Of a stretch of DNA of 26,221 nucleotides, positions 1 to 7,542 are shown piece by piece. The position numbers and the translations under genes are program-made. The notes under the pieces were generated by a model that ran no database searches, was not told where the DNA came from, and saw nothing but the letters and a program-made list of their open reading frames with translations. Position 1 is the first letter of the stretch; every line of letters begins with the position of its first letter. The DNA is taken from contig CAIVZW010000100.1 of NCBI GenBank assembly GCA_903910495.1, positions 1-26,221 of the forward strand, read 5' to 3'. Source of the DNA: an uncultured beta proteobacterium. Its GTDB lineage: Bacteria; Pseudomonadota; Gammaproteobacteria; Burkholderiales; Rhodocyclaceae.

Positions 1-57
1 CCGCAAGCCAGCCAGCGAATAATGCAAGGCATTCCATACGCGTTGCAAACCGGTTTT

Positions 58-118
58 CCCTTTGAAAGGGCTTTCCTCAAGCACAGGCTTCTCCTTGCCA
101 AGGACAGCAGTTGGCAAG
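58..118. repeat. Two short inverted repeats downstream of the glycosyltransferase gene
   Basis: Positions 94-101 (CTTGCCAA) and 111-118 (TTGGCAAG) form a perfect 8-bp inverted repeat with a 9-base loop. Positions 58-70 (CCCTTTGAAAGGG) form a 13-base palindrome. Both lie within 100 bases downstream of the minus-strand glycosyltransferase stop at 153, so they could mark a transcript 3' end. No T-run follows the hairpin on the minus strand, so it is not a typical intrinsic terminator. I see no gene in the rest of 1-152. Confidence 0.4.
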
Positions 119-152
119 TATACCGGCTTTATTTCAGGCTTATTCATTGTGC

Positions 153-1343
153 TCAGAGCGGCAACAGATTGAAATCGGCCACACTCTGGCTGAAATGCTT
201 GCCGACGATCTGCCGGTAAAGCTCCGCCATCCTTCCGGCGAGCAGATCATCCGACCACTCGCTGGCGTAGAGGCGGCCGTCTACGGCCAGCCGATTGCGC
301 AAATCCGCATCAAGCAGAACCCGGCCAAGCGCCAGTGAAAAGGCACAGGGATTATCATCCGGGACGATCGCCCCGCGACCCACGCCGAGAATATCGAGCG
401 TTCCCATCTCGGCCAGCGCCACCACCGGCAGACCGGCCGCCATCGCTTCGAGCAGGACCAGCCCCTGGGTTTCGGTCCGTGACGCAAAGGCGAATACGTC
501 TGCCGCCACATAACAATCAGGAAGCTCCGTCCGGCGATCGAGATAGCCGATGAACTGGACGCAGTCCTGCAATCCCCGGTCAACGACGGACTGACGAAGC
601 TGGCGCAACGCCGGCCCCTCTCCGGCAATCAGCAGCAGAATGCCCGGCACCGCCTCGCGTGCCAGATCGACAGCGTCAAGCAGGAAACTGATATTCTTTT
701 CGTGCGCCACACGGCCGACAAAGAGCGCAACCGGACGCGATTCGTCGATGCCAAAGCGCAGGCGGAACGACTGTCGACCGCAATTTTGCGCAGTATGTAT
801 CGGGATTCCCGTGGGCAGCACATGCATCGGCGAGGTCACACCGTACCCGCCAAGCCGGTCGTGAATCGCCTTTGACGGCACGATGACGGCATCGAGTGCA
901 TTGCACTGCCGGTGTGAAAAACGGCGCGCCAGTGCGCGCAGCCAGGCCGCCGGAATCAGCGGCGCGTAGTGTTTCAGGTATTCCTCGAACAGCGTATGGT
1001 AAGTCGCAATCACCGGCAATCCATAGCGGCGTGCAGCACTGCATCCGGCATAGTGGGCAACAAACGGCGTCTGCACATGAATCAGGTCACAACCCTGCTC
1101 GACCGCATTTTCAACGGCATCATGCATGCTCCCCCAGCGCACCAGACGGTCTTCCGGATCACCCGGAACCGCTCGCGAAGGAACGCGGGTAATCCACGAT
1201 TCGGCGCAGGGCAGTCCATAGTCGGGGGCCACCAGGCTGACTTCGACACCATGCGCCCGCAAGGCCTGCCTATAGGTCTGGATTGCCGTCGAGACCCCAT
1301 TGATTCTCGGAAAATAGACATCCGAAACCATTACGACACGCAT
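153..1343 (-). CDS. GT4-family glycosyltransferase, probable Agt-type glycolipid synthase
   Basis: This 396-residue GT-B glycosyltransferase of family 4 probably transfers a sugar from a nucleotide-sugar donor to diacylglycerol at the inner membrane face. The N-terminal acceptor domain (about 1-190) opens with a DVYFPRINGV segment typical of lipid-directed GT4 enzymes. The C-terminal donor domain carries GRVAHEKN (about 210-217) and the EX7E pair E291/E299 in ETQGLVLLEA. There is no signal peptide. The start overlaps the 3' end of the upstream metallophosphoesterase gene by 13 bases, so the two are co-transcribed and probably translationally coupled. The PlcP-like partner favours a monoglycosyl-diacylglycerol synthase. 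A mannosyl- or other glycosyltransferase is possible, because donor and acceptor cannot be read from the sequence. Confidence 0.85.
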   Translation of the reverse strand: MRVVMVSDVYFPRINGVSTAIQTYRQALRAHGVEVSLVAPDYGLPCAESWITRVPSRAVPGDPEDRLVRWGSMHDAVENAVEQGCDLIHVQTPFVAHYAGCSAARRYGLPVIATYHTLFEEYLKHYAPLIPAAWLRALARRFSHRQCNALDAVIVPSKAIHDRLGGYGVTSPMHVLPTGIPIHTAQNCGRQSFRLRFGIDESRPVALFVGRVAHEKNISFLLDAVDLAREAVPGILLLIAGEGPALRQLRQSVVDRGLQDCVQFIGYLDRRTELPDCYVAADVFAFASRTETQGLVLLEAMAAGLPVVALAEMGTLDILGVGRGAIVPDDNPCAFSLALGRVLLDADLRNRLAVDGRLYASEWSDDLLAGRMAELYRQIVGKHFSQSVADFNLLPL

Positions 1344-2125
1344 GTATCGTCCTCCTTGTTTGCGGTGAGAGGGAGCAGATCCATATTGCCCCAGGTAATC
1401 AGTTCAAGTCGGCCATCGAAGTGCTCGACGATGGCGGTACAACTATCGACCCAGTCGCCGCAGTTCACATAACTGACCCCGTCGCTCTCGCGGATCACGG
1501 CGCTGTGGATATGGCCGCAGATGATACCGTCCAGCCCGCGCTGGCGTGCCGCACGCAGTGCGCTATCCTCGAAATCGAAGATGAACTGCAGCGCTTTCTT
1601 CACTCGCCGTTTGGCGTAACCGGCCAGCGACCAGTAGCAGGTCATGCCGAAACGCCGGCGAATGAACGACAGGATCGAATTCAGGCGCACCAGCACGTCA
1701 TACATGACATCGCCCAGTACGGCGACCCAGCGATGATGCCGGGTAATCTGATCGAACTCGTCGCCATGCAGCAGCAGAAAGCGGCGCCCGTCGGCCAGTT
1801 CATGCACGTACTCGCCAACCACCTCGATATCCCCAAAGGCGATTCCAAGGTAATCGCGCAAGGCTTCGTCGTGGTTGCCCGGAATGAAGACGACCCGTTC
1901 GCCACGCCGCGCACGCTTCAGGATTTTCTGCACAACGGTGTTCTGCGCAGGAGTCCAGACAATGCTCCGGCGCATGGCCCAGAAGTCGACAATGTCGCCG
2001 ACAAGAAAAACGTTCTCGGCCACATAACTGCGCAGGAACTCAAGAAGACGATCCGCCTGACAGGCGCGTGTGCCCAGATGGATATCAGAGAGAAAAATTG
2101 AACGGACGGTAGGCATGCCGCGCAT
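1331..2125 (-). CDS. plcP: PlcP-type metallophosphoesterase (often labelled UDP-2,3-diacylglucosamine diphosphatase)
   Basis: This calcineurin-like metallophosphoesterase of 264 residues is probably a phospholipase C that releases the phosphorylated head group from phospholipids and leaves diacylglycerol. Visible metal-site motifs are SDIHLG (D14, H16), GDIVD (about 43-47), GNHD (83-86), LHGDE (H120) and GHIH (204-207). The helical stretch around YWSLAGYAKRRVKKA (about 164-178) and the ending CGDWVDSCTAIVEH are as I remember them for the PlcP group known from Sinorhizobium meliloti, rather than for classical LpxH. A second ATG at 2116 (MPTVRSIFLSD) is an equally good start, and neither has a clear ribosome binding site. 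It overlaps the glycosyltransferase by 13 bases. A true LpxH role in lipid A synthesis remains the alternative. Confidence 0.8.
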   Translation of the reverse strand: MRGMPTVRSIFLSDIHLGTRACQADRLLEFLRSYVAENVFLVGDIVDFWAMRRSIVWTPAQNTVVQKILKRARRGERVVFIPGNHDEALRDYLGIAFGDIEVVGEYVHELADGRRFLLLHGDEFDQITRHHRWVAVLGDVMYDVLVRLNSILSFIRRRFGMTCYWSLAGYAKRRVKKALQFIFDFEDSALRAARQRGLDGIICGHIHSAVIRESDGVSYVNCGDWVDSCTAIVEHFDGRLELITWGNMDLLPLTANKEDDTCVS

Positions 2126-2139
2126 GGTGCGCAGAATCC

Positions 2140-2168
2140 GTTACAAATCGATGTCATTTCCGTGACAT
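2140..2168 (-). promoter_or_regulatory. Candidate Pho box and -10 upstream of plcP
   Basis: On the minus strand, positions 2168-2151 read ATGTCAC-GGAA-ATGACAT, two 7-base units repeated every 11 bases. Against the enterobacterial PhoB half-site CTGTCAY, the units match at 6/7 and 5/7. A weak -10-like TGTAAC follows at 2145-2140, which would put transcription start a few bases before the plcP ATG. The element also reads as a 6-bp inverted repeat (ATGTCA-N6-TGACAT), so it could instead be an operator for a dimeric repressor. It lies in the 155-182-base gap between plcP and the divergent rpiA. Confidence 0.4.
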
Positions 2169-2307
2169 TTTGGATTTCCCGACTGAAGGGCTGCCTCCTG
2201 CCGGTACATACGGCCCTCTGCAATAGCCAGGCGGCACATGTCCTGTCATCACAACGCTCATTTCGTTAGAATGGCAGCCGATGATCAACAACCGGATATG
2301 CAATTCC

Positions 2308-2970
2308 ATGACGCAGGACGAACTCAAGCAGGCTGTGGCGCGTGCCGCCCTGGATTATGTGGTCGAAGGCAAACTCGTGGGGGTGGGTACGGGTTCAACC
2401 GCCCGGCTGTTCATTGAGGCGCTGGCCGGAATGAAGGACAGGATCACCGGTGCCGTGGCCAGCTCCGAAGATACCCAGAGACGGCTGGAAGGCCACGGCA
2501 TCAAGGTCTTCGACCTCAACGACATCACTGAGCTTCCGGTATATATCGACGGCGCCGACGAGATCAATGTCGAGATGCACATGATCAAGGGTGGTGGTGG
2601 TGCCCTGACGCGCGAGAAAATCGTCTCTGCCGTCGCCAAAAAGTTTGTCTGCATCGTTGACGGATCAAAGCTGGTCGAGGTCCTCGGCACGTTTCCGCTG
2701 CCGGTTGAGGTCATTCCGATGGCGCGCGCCCATGTTGCGCGCGAGTTAAGTCGGCTGGGTGGCATACCGGTGCTTCGCGAGGGTTTCATCACTGACAACG
2801 GAAACCTTATCCTGGACGTTAAAGGATTGCAGATTGTCGACCCGGTCGATCTTGAAACGCGCATCAACCAGATCGTCGGCGTGGTCAGCAACGGCCTCTT
2901 TGCCCACCGCCCGGCCGATGTCTGCCTGATTGGGACGAGCCAGGGCGTACAGACACTGAGCGCTGACTGA
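2308..2970 (+). CDS. rpiA: Ribose-5-phosphate isomerase A
   Basis: RpiA interconverts ribose-5-phosphate and ribulose-5-phosphate in the cytosolic non-oxidative pentose phosphate pathway. The 220-residue product has the usual family length and motifs: GTGSTA near the N terminus (phosphate binding), DGADEI (catalytic aspartates) and [11 protein letters not shown] (catalytic lysine and glutamate region). I chose the ATG at 2308 ([10 protein letters not shown]) because family members begin at this point. An in-frame ATG at 2281 would add nine unlikely residues, and neither start has a strong ribosome binding site. The gene is divergent from plcP and followed by phoU on the same strand after 75 bases. 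No intrinsic terminator is visible between them, so read-through is possible. Confidence 0.96.
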   Translation: MTQDELKQAVARAALDYVVEGKLVGVGTGSTARLFIEALAGMKDRITGAVASSEDTQRRLEGHGIKVFDLNDITELPVYIDGADEINVEMHMIKGGGGALTREKIVSAVAKKFVCIVDGSKLVEVLGTFPLPVEVIPMARAHVARELSRLGGIPVLREGFITDNGNLILDVKGLQIVDPVDLETRINQIVGVVSNGLFAHRPADVCLIGTSQGVQTLSAD

Positions 2971-3045
2971 AACATAATTGTAACTTTCCCGGGTTAAGCT
3001 TCAAGAAACCTGATTACCGTGCCCAACCCTTCCGGAGCAAGAAGC

Positions 3046-3747
3046 ATGAACGACCACACTTCCAAAAATTTCGATCTTGAGCTCGAAAGTCTGCGCACAC
3101 GGGTCCTGCAAATGGGCGGCCTGGCCGAACAACAAGTGCGCAAGGCAATGGAAGGCCTCTACAGCGGCGATCATCCGCTGCTCGAAAATGTCATCCGTGA
3201 CGATGAGCGCATCAACCAGATGGAGATCGAGATCGACGCCCTGTGCAATCAGGTCATCGCCAAGCGGCAACCGACGGCGATTGATCTGCGCATGATCGTC
3301 TCCGTCCTCAAGGCCATTGCCGACCTTGAACGCATCGGCGACAAGGCACGCAAAATCGCCCGCCTCGGCATCGCCCTTTCGAAGCAGCCGGTCGTCAGTA
3401 CGCTGAATGTCGAACTGACGCATATGGCCGATACGGCGCTCAAGATGCTGCGCCTCTCGCTTGACGGTTTCGCCCGACTGGACGTCAGCCTGGGTACCGA
3501 AGCGATGCGTCTCGACGAATCGGTCAACTCCGAGTATCAGTCCGTTGCCCGCCAGTTGATCACCTACATGATGGAAGATCCGCGCACCATCACCCGATCG
3601 CTGGATATTCTTTCCATCGCCAAGGCCATCGAGCGGATCGGTGACCATGCGACCAACATCGCTGAATACGTGGTCTACATGGTCAAGGGACTGAATGTAC
3701 GCCATGCTACAGCCGAGGAAATTGAGGCGCAGCTTGCCGGCAACTGA
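3046..3747 (+). CDS. phoU: Phosphate-specific transport system accessory protein PhoU
   Basis: PhoU links the Pst phosphate transporter to the PhoR/PhoB two-component system and represses the Pho regulon when phosphate is plentiful. The 233-residue all-helical product has the two-repeat PhoU layout. Each half carries a metal-binding signature: ADLERIGDKARKIA in the first and KAIERIGDHATNIAEYVVY in the second. The ATG at 3046 has a GGAG at about 3034-3037. An in-frame GTG at 3019 is less likely. Unusually, no pst or phoB/phoR genes sit beside it, as far as this window shows. Loss of PhoU in other bacteria changes polyphosphate storage, which is relevant given the other polyphosphate and glycogen genes here. 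Confidence 0.95.
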   Translation: MNDHTSKNFDLELESLRTRVLQMGGLAEQQVRKAMEGLYSGDHPLLENVIRDDERINQMEIEIDALCNQVIAKRQPTAIDLRMIVSVLKAIADLERIGDKARKIARLGIALSKQPVVSTLNVELTHMADTALKMLRLSLDGFARLDVSLGTEAMRLDESVNSEYQSVARQLITYMMEDPRTITRSLDILSIAKAIERIGDHATNIAEYVVYMVKGLNVRHATAEEIEAQLAGN

Positions 3748-3759
3748 TTTCTGCCGGCA
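3735..3759. repeat. Self-complementary repeat across the phoU stop codon
   Basis: The 8-base palindrome TGCCGGCA occurs at 3735-3742 and again at 3752-3759, so an RNA could form an 8-bp stem with a 9-base loop that spans the phoU stop codon. There is no following T-run, so a terminator role is uncertain. I see no clear promoter in the rest of the gap up to 3943. Confidence 0.3.
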
Positions 3760-3943
3760 CACCCTTCATTTGGCTTAAGCGTTTTTCAACTGAAACGTCC
3801 CGTACATCGATTTTGTATTGATGCCTCGCACTCAAGCGCAATGACAAAGGCGGCCGCATTCAAACAGCTGCCCTTGGCAAAGACAAGAACCGAAGCTCTT
3901 GAGAGACGACAGTCAACTATTTCCGGTATGTTAGAGTTGAAAC

Positions 3944-4783
3944 ATGCGCGCGTATTTTCACATCATCATTGCTCTCCTGCTGTGTAATGGCTTCCCCGCA
4001 CGAGCCGAAGATCAGACGGCTTCTGATAAGGAGAACATCGAACTCTGGTGTAAGCATCTGAGCAGCGAACTCATGTCGGTCGACTATGGCAGGTGCATCA
4101 AGCGGAAGTGGGTATTGGACGCTTACACATCCGGCAGGCATCCCATCCCGCACTTTGCCTGGGGTAGGGAAGATTCGAAGCAACGCATTCTGGTTCTGGG
4201 TGCCATTCATGCCGACGAGATCTCTGCTGTCTCACTCACCTTTCGCTGGCTCGACTTCGTTGATCGACAACCCGACAATTCCTTTGTGCGCGAATACAGC
4301 TTCCTCTTTTATCCGCTCATCAACCCCGATGGCTTCTATGTCAAGCCCCGCACGCGAACAAACAGCAACGGCATCGACATCAACCGGAACTTCGAAACCA
4401 GGGACTGGGGCGGGACAGCCATCTCTTATTGGAAAAGTAGAGCCAACAGCGACCCGCGCAGGTTTCCCGGCAGGAAAGCGGGGGGCGAACTTGAGACGCG
4501 AGTTGTCCAACAGGCAATTGAAACGTTTAGACCACAACTCATTATTTCCGTACATGCCCCATACAAGATCCTCGACCACGACGGGCCGGTAACTTTTACG
4601 AATGAATTGCACTCTCCTCTTCCGGTGAGCAGACTCGGCAGTTTTCCAGGCTCGCTCGGCACGTATGCAGGCATCGAGCGCAACACCCCGGTTATTACGC
4701 CCGAACTCCCGAGTGCGACGACCATTCCCTCCCTGAAGGTCGTTGAAGACCTCTTCACCTTCATCCTTAAGTCCAAGTTCTGA
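3944..4783 (+). CDS. Secreted M14-family zinc carboxypeptidase, MpaA-like
   Basis: This 279-residue zinc peptidase of family M14 is probably exported and acts on murein peptides or other small peptides in the periplasm. Residues 1-21 form a signal peptide (a hydrophobic IIIALLLC core and an ARA cleavage site). Zinc ligands are H89 and E92 in GAIHADEIS and H204 in ISVHAP. The substrate-binding NRNF motif is at 147-150 and the likely catalytic glutamate is E254 in ITPELPS. The ladder of motifs resembles MpaA, the gamma-D-glutamyl-diaminopimelate amidase, but E. coli MpaA is cytoplasmic, so the signal peptide is a difference. The gene stands alone between phoU and a 434-base gene-free stretch, and its GC content looks somewhat lower than that of its neighbours. 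The ribosome binding site is weak. Confidence 0.82.
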   Translation: MRAYFHIIIALLLCNGFPARAEDQTASDKENIELWCKHLSSELMSVDYGRCIKRKWVLDAYTSGRHPIPHFAWGREDSKQRILVLGAIHADEISAVSLTFRWLDFVDRQPDNSFVREYSFLFYPLINPDGFYVKPRTRTNSNGIDINRNFETRDWGGTAISYWKSRANSDPRRFPGRKAGGELETRVVQQAIETFRPQLIISVHAPYKILDHDGPVTFTNELHSPLPVSRLGSFPGSLGTYAGIERNTPVITPELPSATTIPSLKVVEDLFTFILKSKF

Positions 4784-5217
4784 GATCGTACTCGCTGCGG
4801 GTCGGGGCTGTGAGTGGAAATCCGGTTGTGCCATGGAACGTGAATCCATTGCGGCTAGCAAGAGATTCGGTTTGCGCTAATTCGGAAGAATCCTGTGATA
4901 GATTATATCTTGTGGCAGAAATGCTATCGCAATATAATCGCCAGTAGGGTGAGGCGGCCAACGGCCGGTTCGTAGAGTTCAATTCCAACCAGTTGAGGTT
5001 CCAAGAAGGTTGCGAACAAGCGGCAGATTCCAAGCTCAGTCCTGATTACATATCCAGAAGGCTTGAACCTCGTAATTGCCTTATCCAACCCTAAAATGCA
5101 CATGGCCAAAACAACAACTCCTGAAACTTACTGACCGCATCAGTGTCTGCAATCATGCGCGCGGTGCTTGCAACCGTGTATGCTGGCGACAGGCCAAGCT
5201 TCATTCTTTGGAAGACA
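4784..5217. other. Gene-free stretch between the M14 peptidase and cytochrome b561
   Basis: This is 434 bases without a recognisable gene. Short open frames exist on both strands but show no family motif. The stretch looks more AT-rich than the flanking genes. It contains one promoter-like pair (4910-4938, listed separately) and a short GC-rich inverted repeat around 4954-4964 (GGCC-AAC-GGCC). It may be a decayed gene or the long leader of the cytochrome gene. Confidence 0.5.
4910..4938 (+). promoter_or_regulatory. Possible sigma-70 promoter in the gene-free stretch
   Basis: A perfect TATAAT at 4933-4938 is preceded, with exactly 17 bases between, by TTGTGG at 4910-4915, which keeps the TTG of the -35 consensus. 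It points toward the cytochrome b561 gene and would leave a leader of about 270 bases. Such a pair can occur by chance in AT-richer sequence. Confidence 0.3.
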
Positions 5218-5766
5218 ATGACTATTCAAAACACCTCGGAGCGTTACGGATCCTTATCCATTGGGCTTCATTGGTTAATGCTGTTACTGCTTCTCGCCGT
5301 TTATGCCTGCATTGAACTGCGCGATTTTTTGCCCAAAGGAAGCGACCTGCGCACACTGCTAAAGACATGGCACTTCATGCTGGGCCTGTCCGTTCTTGGT
5401 CTGGCATCGTTGCGCCTGATGCTGCAATTGGCTGGAACTACCCCGCGTATTGATCCTGAACCACCGCGCTGGCAGCAGGTCTCGGCAAAATTGATGCATG
5501 TGACCCTTTATGCGTTGATGATCGGCATGCCGCTGGCCGGCTGGCTGATCCTCAGTGCGGAAGGAAAACTTATCCCCTTTTTCGGACTGCAACTGCCGGC
5601 GCTCATCAGCGAAAACCGGCCGCTGGCGAAACTGATTAAGGAAGTGCATGAGACCGTGGGTACGCTAGCTTACTTTCTCATCGGACTGCACGCGGCGGCA
5701 GCCTTGTTTCACCATTACGTCGTCCGTGACAACACTCTGCGGAGAATGCTGCCAAACCGGGACTGA
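5218..5766 (+). CDS. Cytochrome b561 family membrane protein
   Basis: This 182-residue di-heme b-type cytochrome of the bacterial CybB/YodB type has four membrane helices and probably moves electrons between the quinone pool and periplasmic partners (superoxide:quinone oxidoreduction in the E. coli relative). Hydrophobic segments lie at about 15-33, 52-72, 92-113 and 145-166. The candidate heme ligands are H18 (GLHW), H52 (TWHF), H144 (EVHETVG) and H158 (GLHAAAA), positioned as expected for the family. I chose the ATG at 5218 (MTIQNTSERY), preceded by GGAAG, over the in-frame ATG at 5143, because family members start a few residues before the first helix. The gene stands alone and ends at a strong terminator shared with the convergent yggX. 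Confidence 0.9.
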   Translation: MTIQNTSERYGSLSIGLHWLMLLLLLAVYACIELRDFLPKGSDLRTLLKTWHFMLGLSVLGLASLRLMLQLAGTTPRIDPEPPRWQQVSAKLMHVTLYALMIGMPLAGWLILSAEGKLIPFFGLQLPALISENRPLAKLIKEVHETVGTLAYFLIGLHAAAALFHHYVVRDNTLRRMLPNRD

Positions 5767-5793
5767 GTTTCTGGCGCAGCAAAGGCCCCTGGG

Positions 5794-5819
5794 AAAATGG
5801 CTCCATGCGGAGCCATTTT
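5794..5819. terminator. Bidirectional intrinsic terminator
   Basis: AAAATGGCTCC (5794-5804) and GGAGCCATTTT (5809-5819) form a perfect 11-bp stem with a four-base ATGC loop. The stem has an A-run on one side and a T-run on the other, so it works as a Rho-independent terminator in both directions. It sits in the 73-base gap between the convergent cytochrome b561 and yggX genes. Confidence 0.9.
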
Positions 5820-5839
5820 GATTTGAGGCATGAACAACC

Positions 5840-6112
5840 TCAGGCCCCTGGCGGCACAAAACCCTGAACCTGATCGGCACCGTTACCGAAGAAGTGTTTC
5901 TCGATCTGTTCGGCAAGATACTTGCGATGCGCTGCATCGGCCAGATTCAGACGGTTCTCGTTGATGATCATGGTCTGCATGCGGATCCACTGCTGCCATG
6001 CCTCTTTCGATACGCTCTCATAAATCCGTTTGCCGAGAACCCCCGGGTAAGGCGGAAAGTCGAGTGCCTCAGCCTCGCGGCCGAGCTTGATGCATTTGAC
6101 CATTCTTGCCAT
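5840..6112 (-). CDS. yggX: Fe(2+)-trafficking / oxidative-damage protection protein YggX
   Basis: YggX is a small cytosolic protein that protects iron-sulfur clusters from oxidative damage and is thought to take part in iron handling. The 90-residue product matches the family along its whole length: an MVKCIKLG start with its conserved cysteine, [25 protein letters not shown], then [11 protein letters not shown] and a C-terminal EKHFFG. The ATG at 6112 has ACGGAG eight bases upstream. A frame open to 6142 would add ten residues not found in the family. It lies 77 bases after argA on the same strand, with its own perfect TATAAT between, so it may be transcribed both alone and by read-through. 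Confidence 0.95.
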   Translation of the reverse strand: MARMVKCIKLGREAEALDFPPYPGVLGKRIYESVSKEAWQQWIRMQTMIINENRLNLADAAHRKYLAEQIEKHFFGNGADQVQGFVPPGA

Positions 6113-6160
6113 GAATTTGACTCCGTAAAACAAAAACCGCATTAGACAAAAGAGGTGTTT

Positions 6161-6166
6161 ATTATA
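6161..6166 (-). promoter_or_regulatory. -10 element of a probable yggX promoter
   Basis: The minus strand reads TATAAT at 6166-6161, 49 bases before the yggX ATG, between the argA stop and yggX. I could not find a good -35 element at 16-18 bases, so the promoter may need an activator or may be a chance match. Confidence 0.4.
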
Positions 6167-6189
6167 CCGTGCCCGACCAGATCAACGGC

Positions 6190-7509
6190 TCATACCGATT
6201 TTGAAAACACCTTGGAACGACGCTGCAGGTTATAGACAAGGCGTTTTTCTGCCGGCAGTTGATCCACCGTCTGCTCGACAAAGCCGCGCTCCTTGAACCA
6301 GTGCGCGGTCACCGTCGTCAGCACAAACAGGCGCTTGATGCCCACCGCCCGGGCGCGAGTTTCAATGCGCTTCATCAACTGCTCGCCATAGCCCCAGCGC
6401 CGATAATGAGGATGCACGGCGACGCAGGCCAACTCGGCCTGATCATCGCCATACGGGTAGAGCGCAGCGCAGCCGACGATCAGGCCATCGTGCTCGACCA
6501 CCGAGAAGCGGGTAATTTCGCGTTCGAGCAGTTCCCTTGAACGGCGCACCAGCGATCCGTCTTCTTCAAGCGGCTGGATCAGGGCCACGAGACCACTGAT
6601 ATCGTCCGGACGGGCATCACGCAGGATCTCAAGCGACTCGCGGGTGATGATGGTGCCTACGCCATCGCGCGAAAACAATTCGCGCAGCAGAGTCCCGTCT
6701 TCATTGAAGCCGATCAGATGCACCCGGCCCACGCCGGAGCGGCTGGCGCGCACCGCGCAGGGCAGATAGCGCTTGATGTCCGGCGACAGCCATTCGCCGG
6801 TCGTGATCAGGCGTCCGGCCATGTCGGCGGTCATTTCGTCGAGGAGCTTCCCGGCGCTGTCGGTAACGCCCTGACTGTCGGTCAGGAAAATCAGCTTGTC
6901 TGCGCCAATAGCTATTGCCGTCGCCTCGGCAACTTCTTCCATCGCCAGATTGAAAATTTCGCCCGTCGGACTGGCACCCAGACACGAAAGAATGACGATA
7001 TTGCCGATACTGAGCTGGGCTCTGATGCCTTCGGCGTCAATCTTGCGCACGCTGCCCGCATACTGCATATCCACCCCGTCGAGTACGCCCAGCGGCTTGG
7101 CCGTGATGAAATTTCCGGCGATGACGCGGATCGTGCTGTTGGCCATGGGCGTATCGGGCAAGCCCTGCGACAGCAGCGCATCAATCTCCAGGTAGACACT
7201 GCCCACGGCGTCGATCACGCAATCAAGTGTGGCTGCGTCAGTCACCCGATAGCCCCCGTGAGTAACTGATTTGATGCCTTTTTCGAGCAGTTCCTCCTCG
7301 ATCTGCGGACGCGCCCCATGCACCAGCACAAGACGTACGCCCAGGGCCGCCAGCAGGTTGGCGTCATAGGCCAGAGTGCGTGCCAGGGGTCCGGAAATGG
7401 CCTTGCCGCCAAAGGCGATGACAAAGGTCTTACCCCGGAACAGGTTGACATAAGGGGCCACTGAACGGAACAGGGCCACAAAGTGGGCGGAACTCAACTC
7501 TTCGGACAT
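6190..7509 (-). CDS. argA: Amino-acid N-acetyltransferase (N-acetylglutamate synthase)
   Basis: ArgA makes N-acetylglutamate from glutamate and acetyl-CoA, the first step of arginine synthesis in the cytosol. The 439-residue product has the classical two-domain layout. An amino-acid-kinase-like domain (about 20-285; VIAFGGKAI near the start, LVLVHGARPQIEEEL, and LTDSQGV near 210) usually binds arginine as feedback inhibitor. A GNAT domain (about 295-430) has the acetyl-CoA loop in HPHYRRWGYGEQL (R371, G373, G375). The length is normal for the family. The ATG at 7509 has only a weak GGGAT upstream. A palindromic repeat separates it from pap upstream, and yggX follows downstream. Confidence 0.96.
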   Translation of the reverse strand: MSEELSSAHFVALFRSVAPYVNLFRGKTFVIAFGGKAISGPLARTLAYDANLLAALGVRLVLVHGARPQIEEELLEKGIKSVTHGGYRVTDAATLDCVIDAVGSVYLEIDALLSQGLPDTPMANSTIRVIAGNFITAKPLGVLDGVDMQYAGSVRKIDAEGIRAQLSIGNIVILSCLGASPTGEIFNLAMEEVAEATAIAIGADKLIFLTDSQGVTDSAGKLLDEMTADMAGRLITTGEWLSPDIKRYLPCAVRASRSGVGRVHLIGFNEDGTLLRELFSRDGVGTIITRESLEILRDARPDDISGLVALIQPLEEDGSLVRRSRELLEREITRFSVVEHDGLIVGCAALYPYGDDQAELACVAVHPHYRRWGYGEQLMKRIETRARAVGIKRLFVLTTVTAHWFKERGFVEQTVDQLPAEKRLVYNLQRRSKVFSKSV

Positions 7510-7542
7510 ATCTTTATCCCAGATTATCTATTAACCCAAAAC

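Noticed and set aside
1421..2101. 226-codon plus-strand open frame opposite plcP
   Set aside because: It is a shadow of plcP. The minus-strand frame has all the metallophosphoesterase motifs, and the plus frame has no recognisable family pattern.
1331..2125. Calling this gene lpxH
   Set aside because: Motif spacing, the helical insert and the glycosyltransferase partner fit PlcP better. The LpxH label is kept only as an alternative.
2242..2262. CTGTCAT followed by a second half-site-like CGCTCAT upstream of rpiA
   Set aside because: The first unit is perfect, but the second matches only 5/7 and the period is 12, not 11, so I do not call it a Pho box. It may add to the nearby candidate.
2971..3045. 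Possible Pho box between rpiA and phoU (TAATTGTAACTTTCC region)
   Set aside because: Only one loose half-site match is present, and no second unit occurs at the 11-base period.
3001..3762. 253-codon minus-strand open frame opposite phoU
   Set aside because: It lies fully antisense to phoU, which has clear PhoU signatures. Long antisense frames are common in GC-rich genes.
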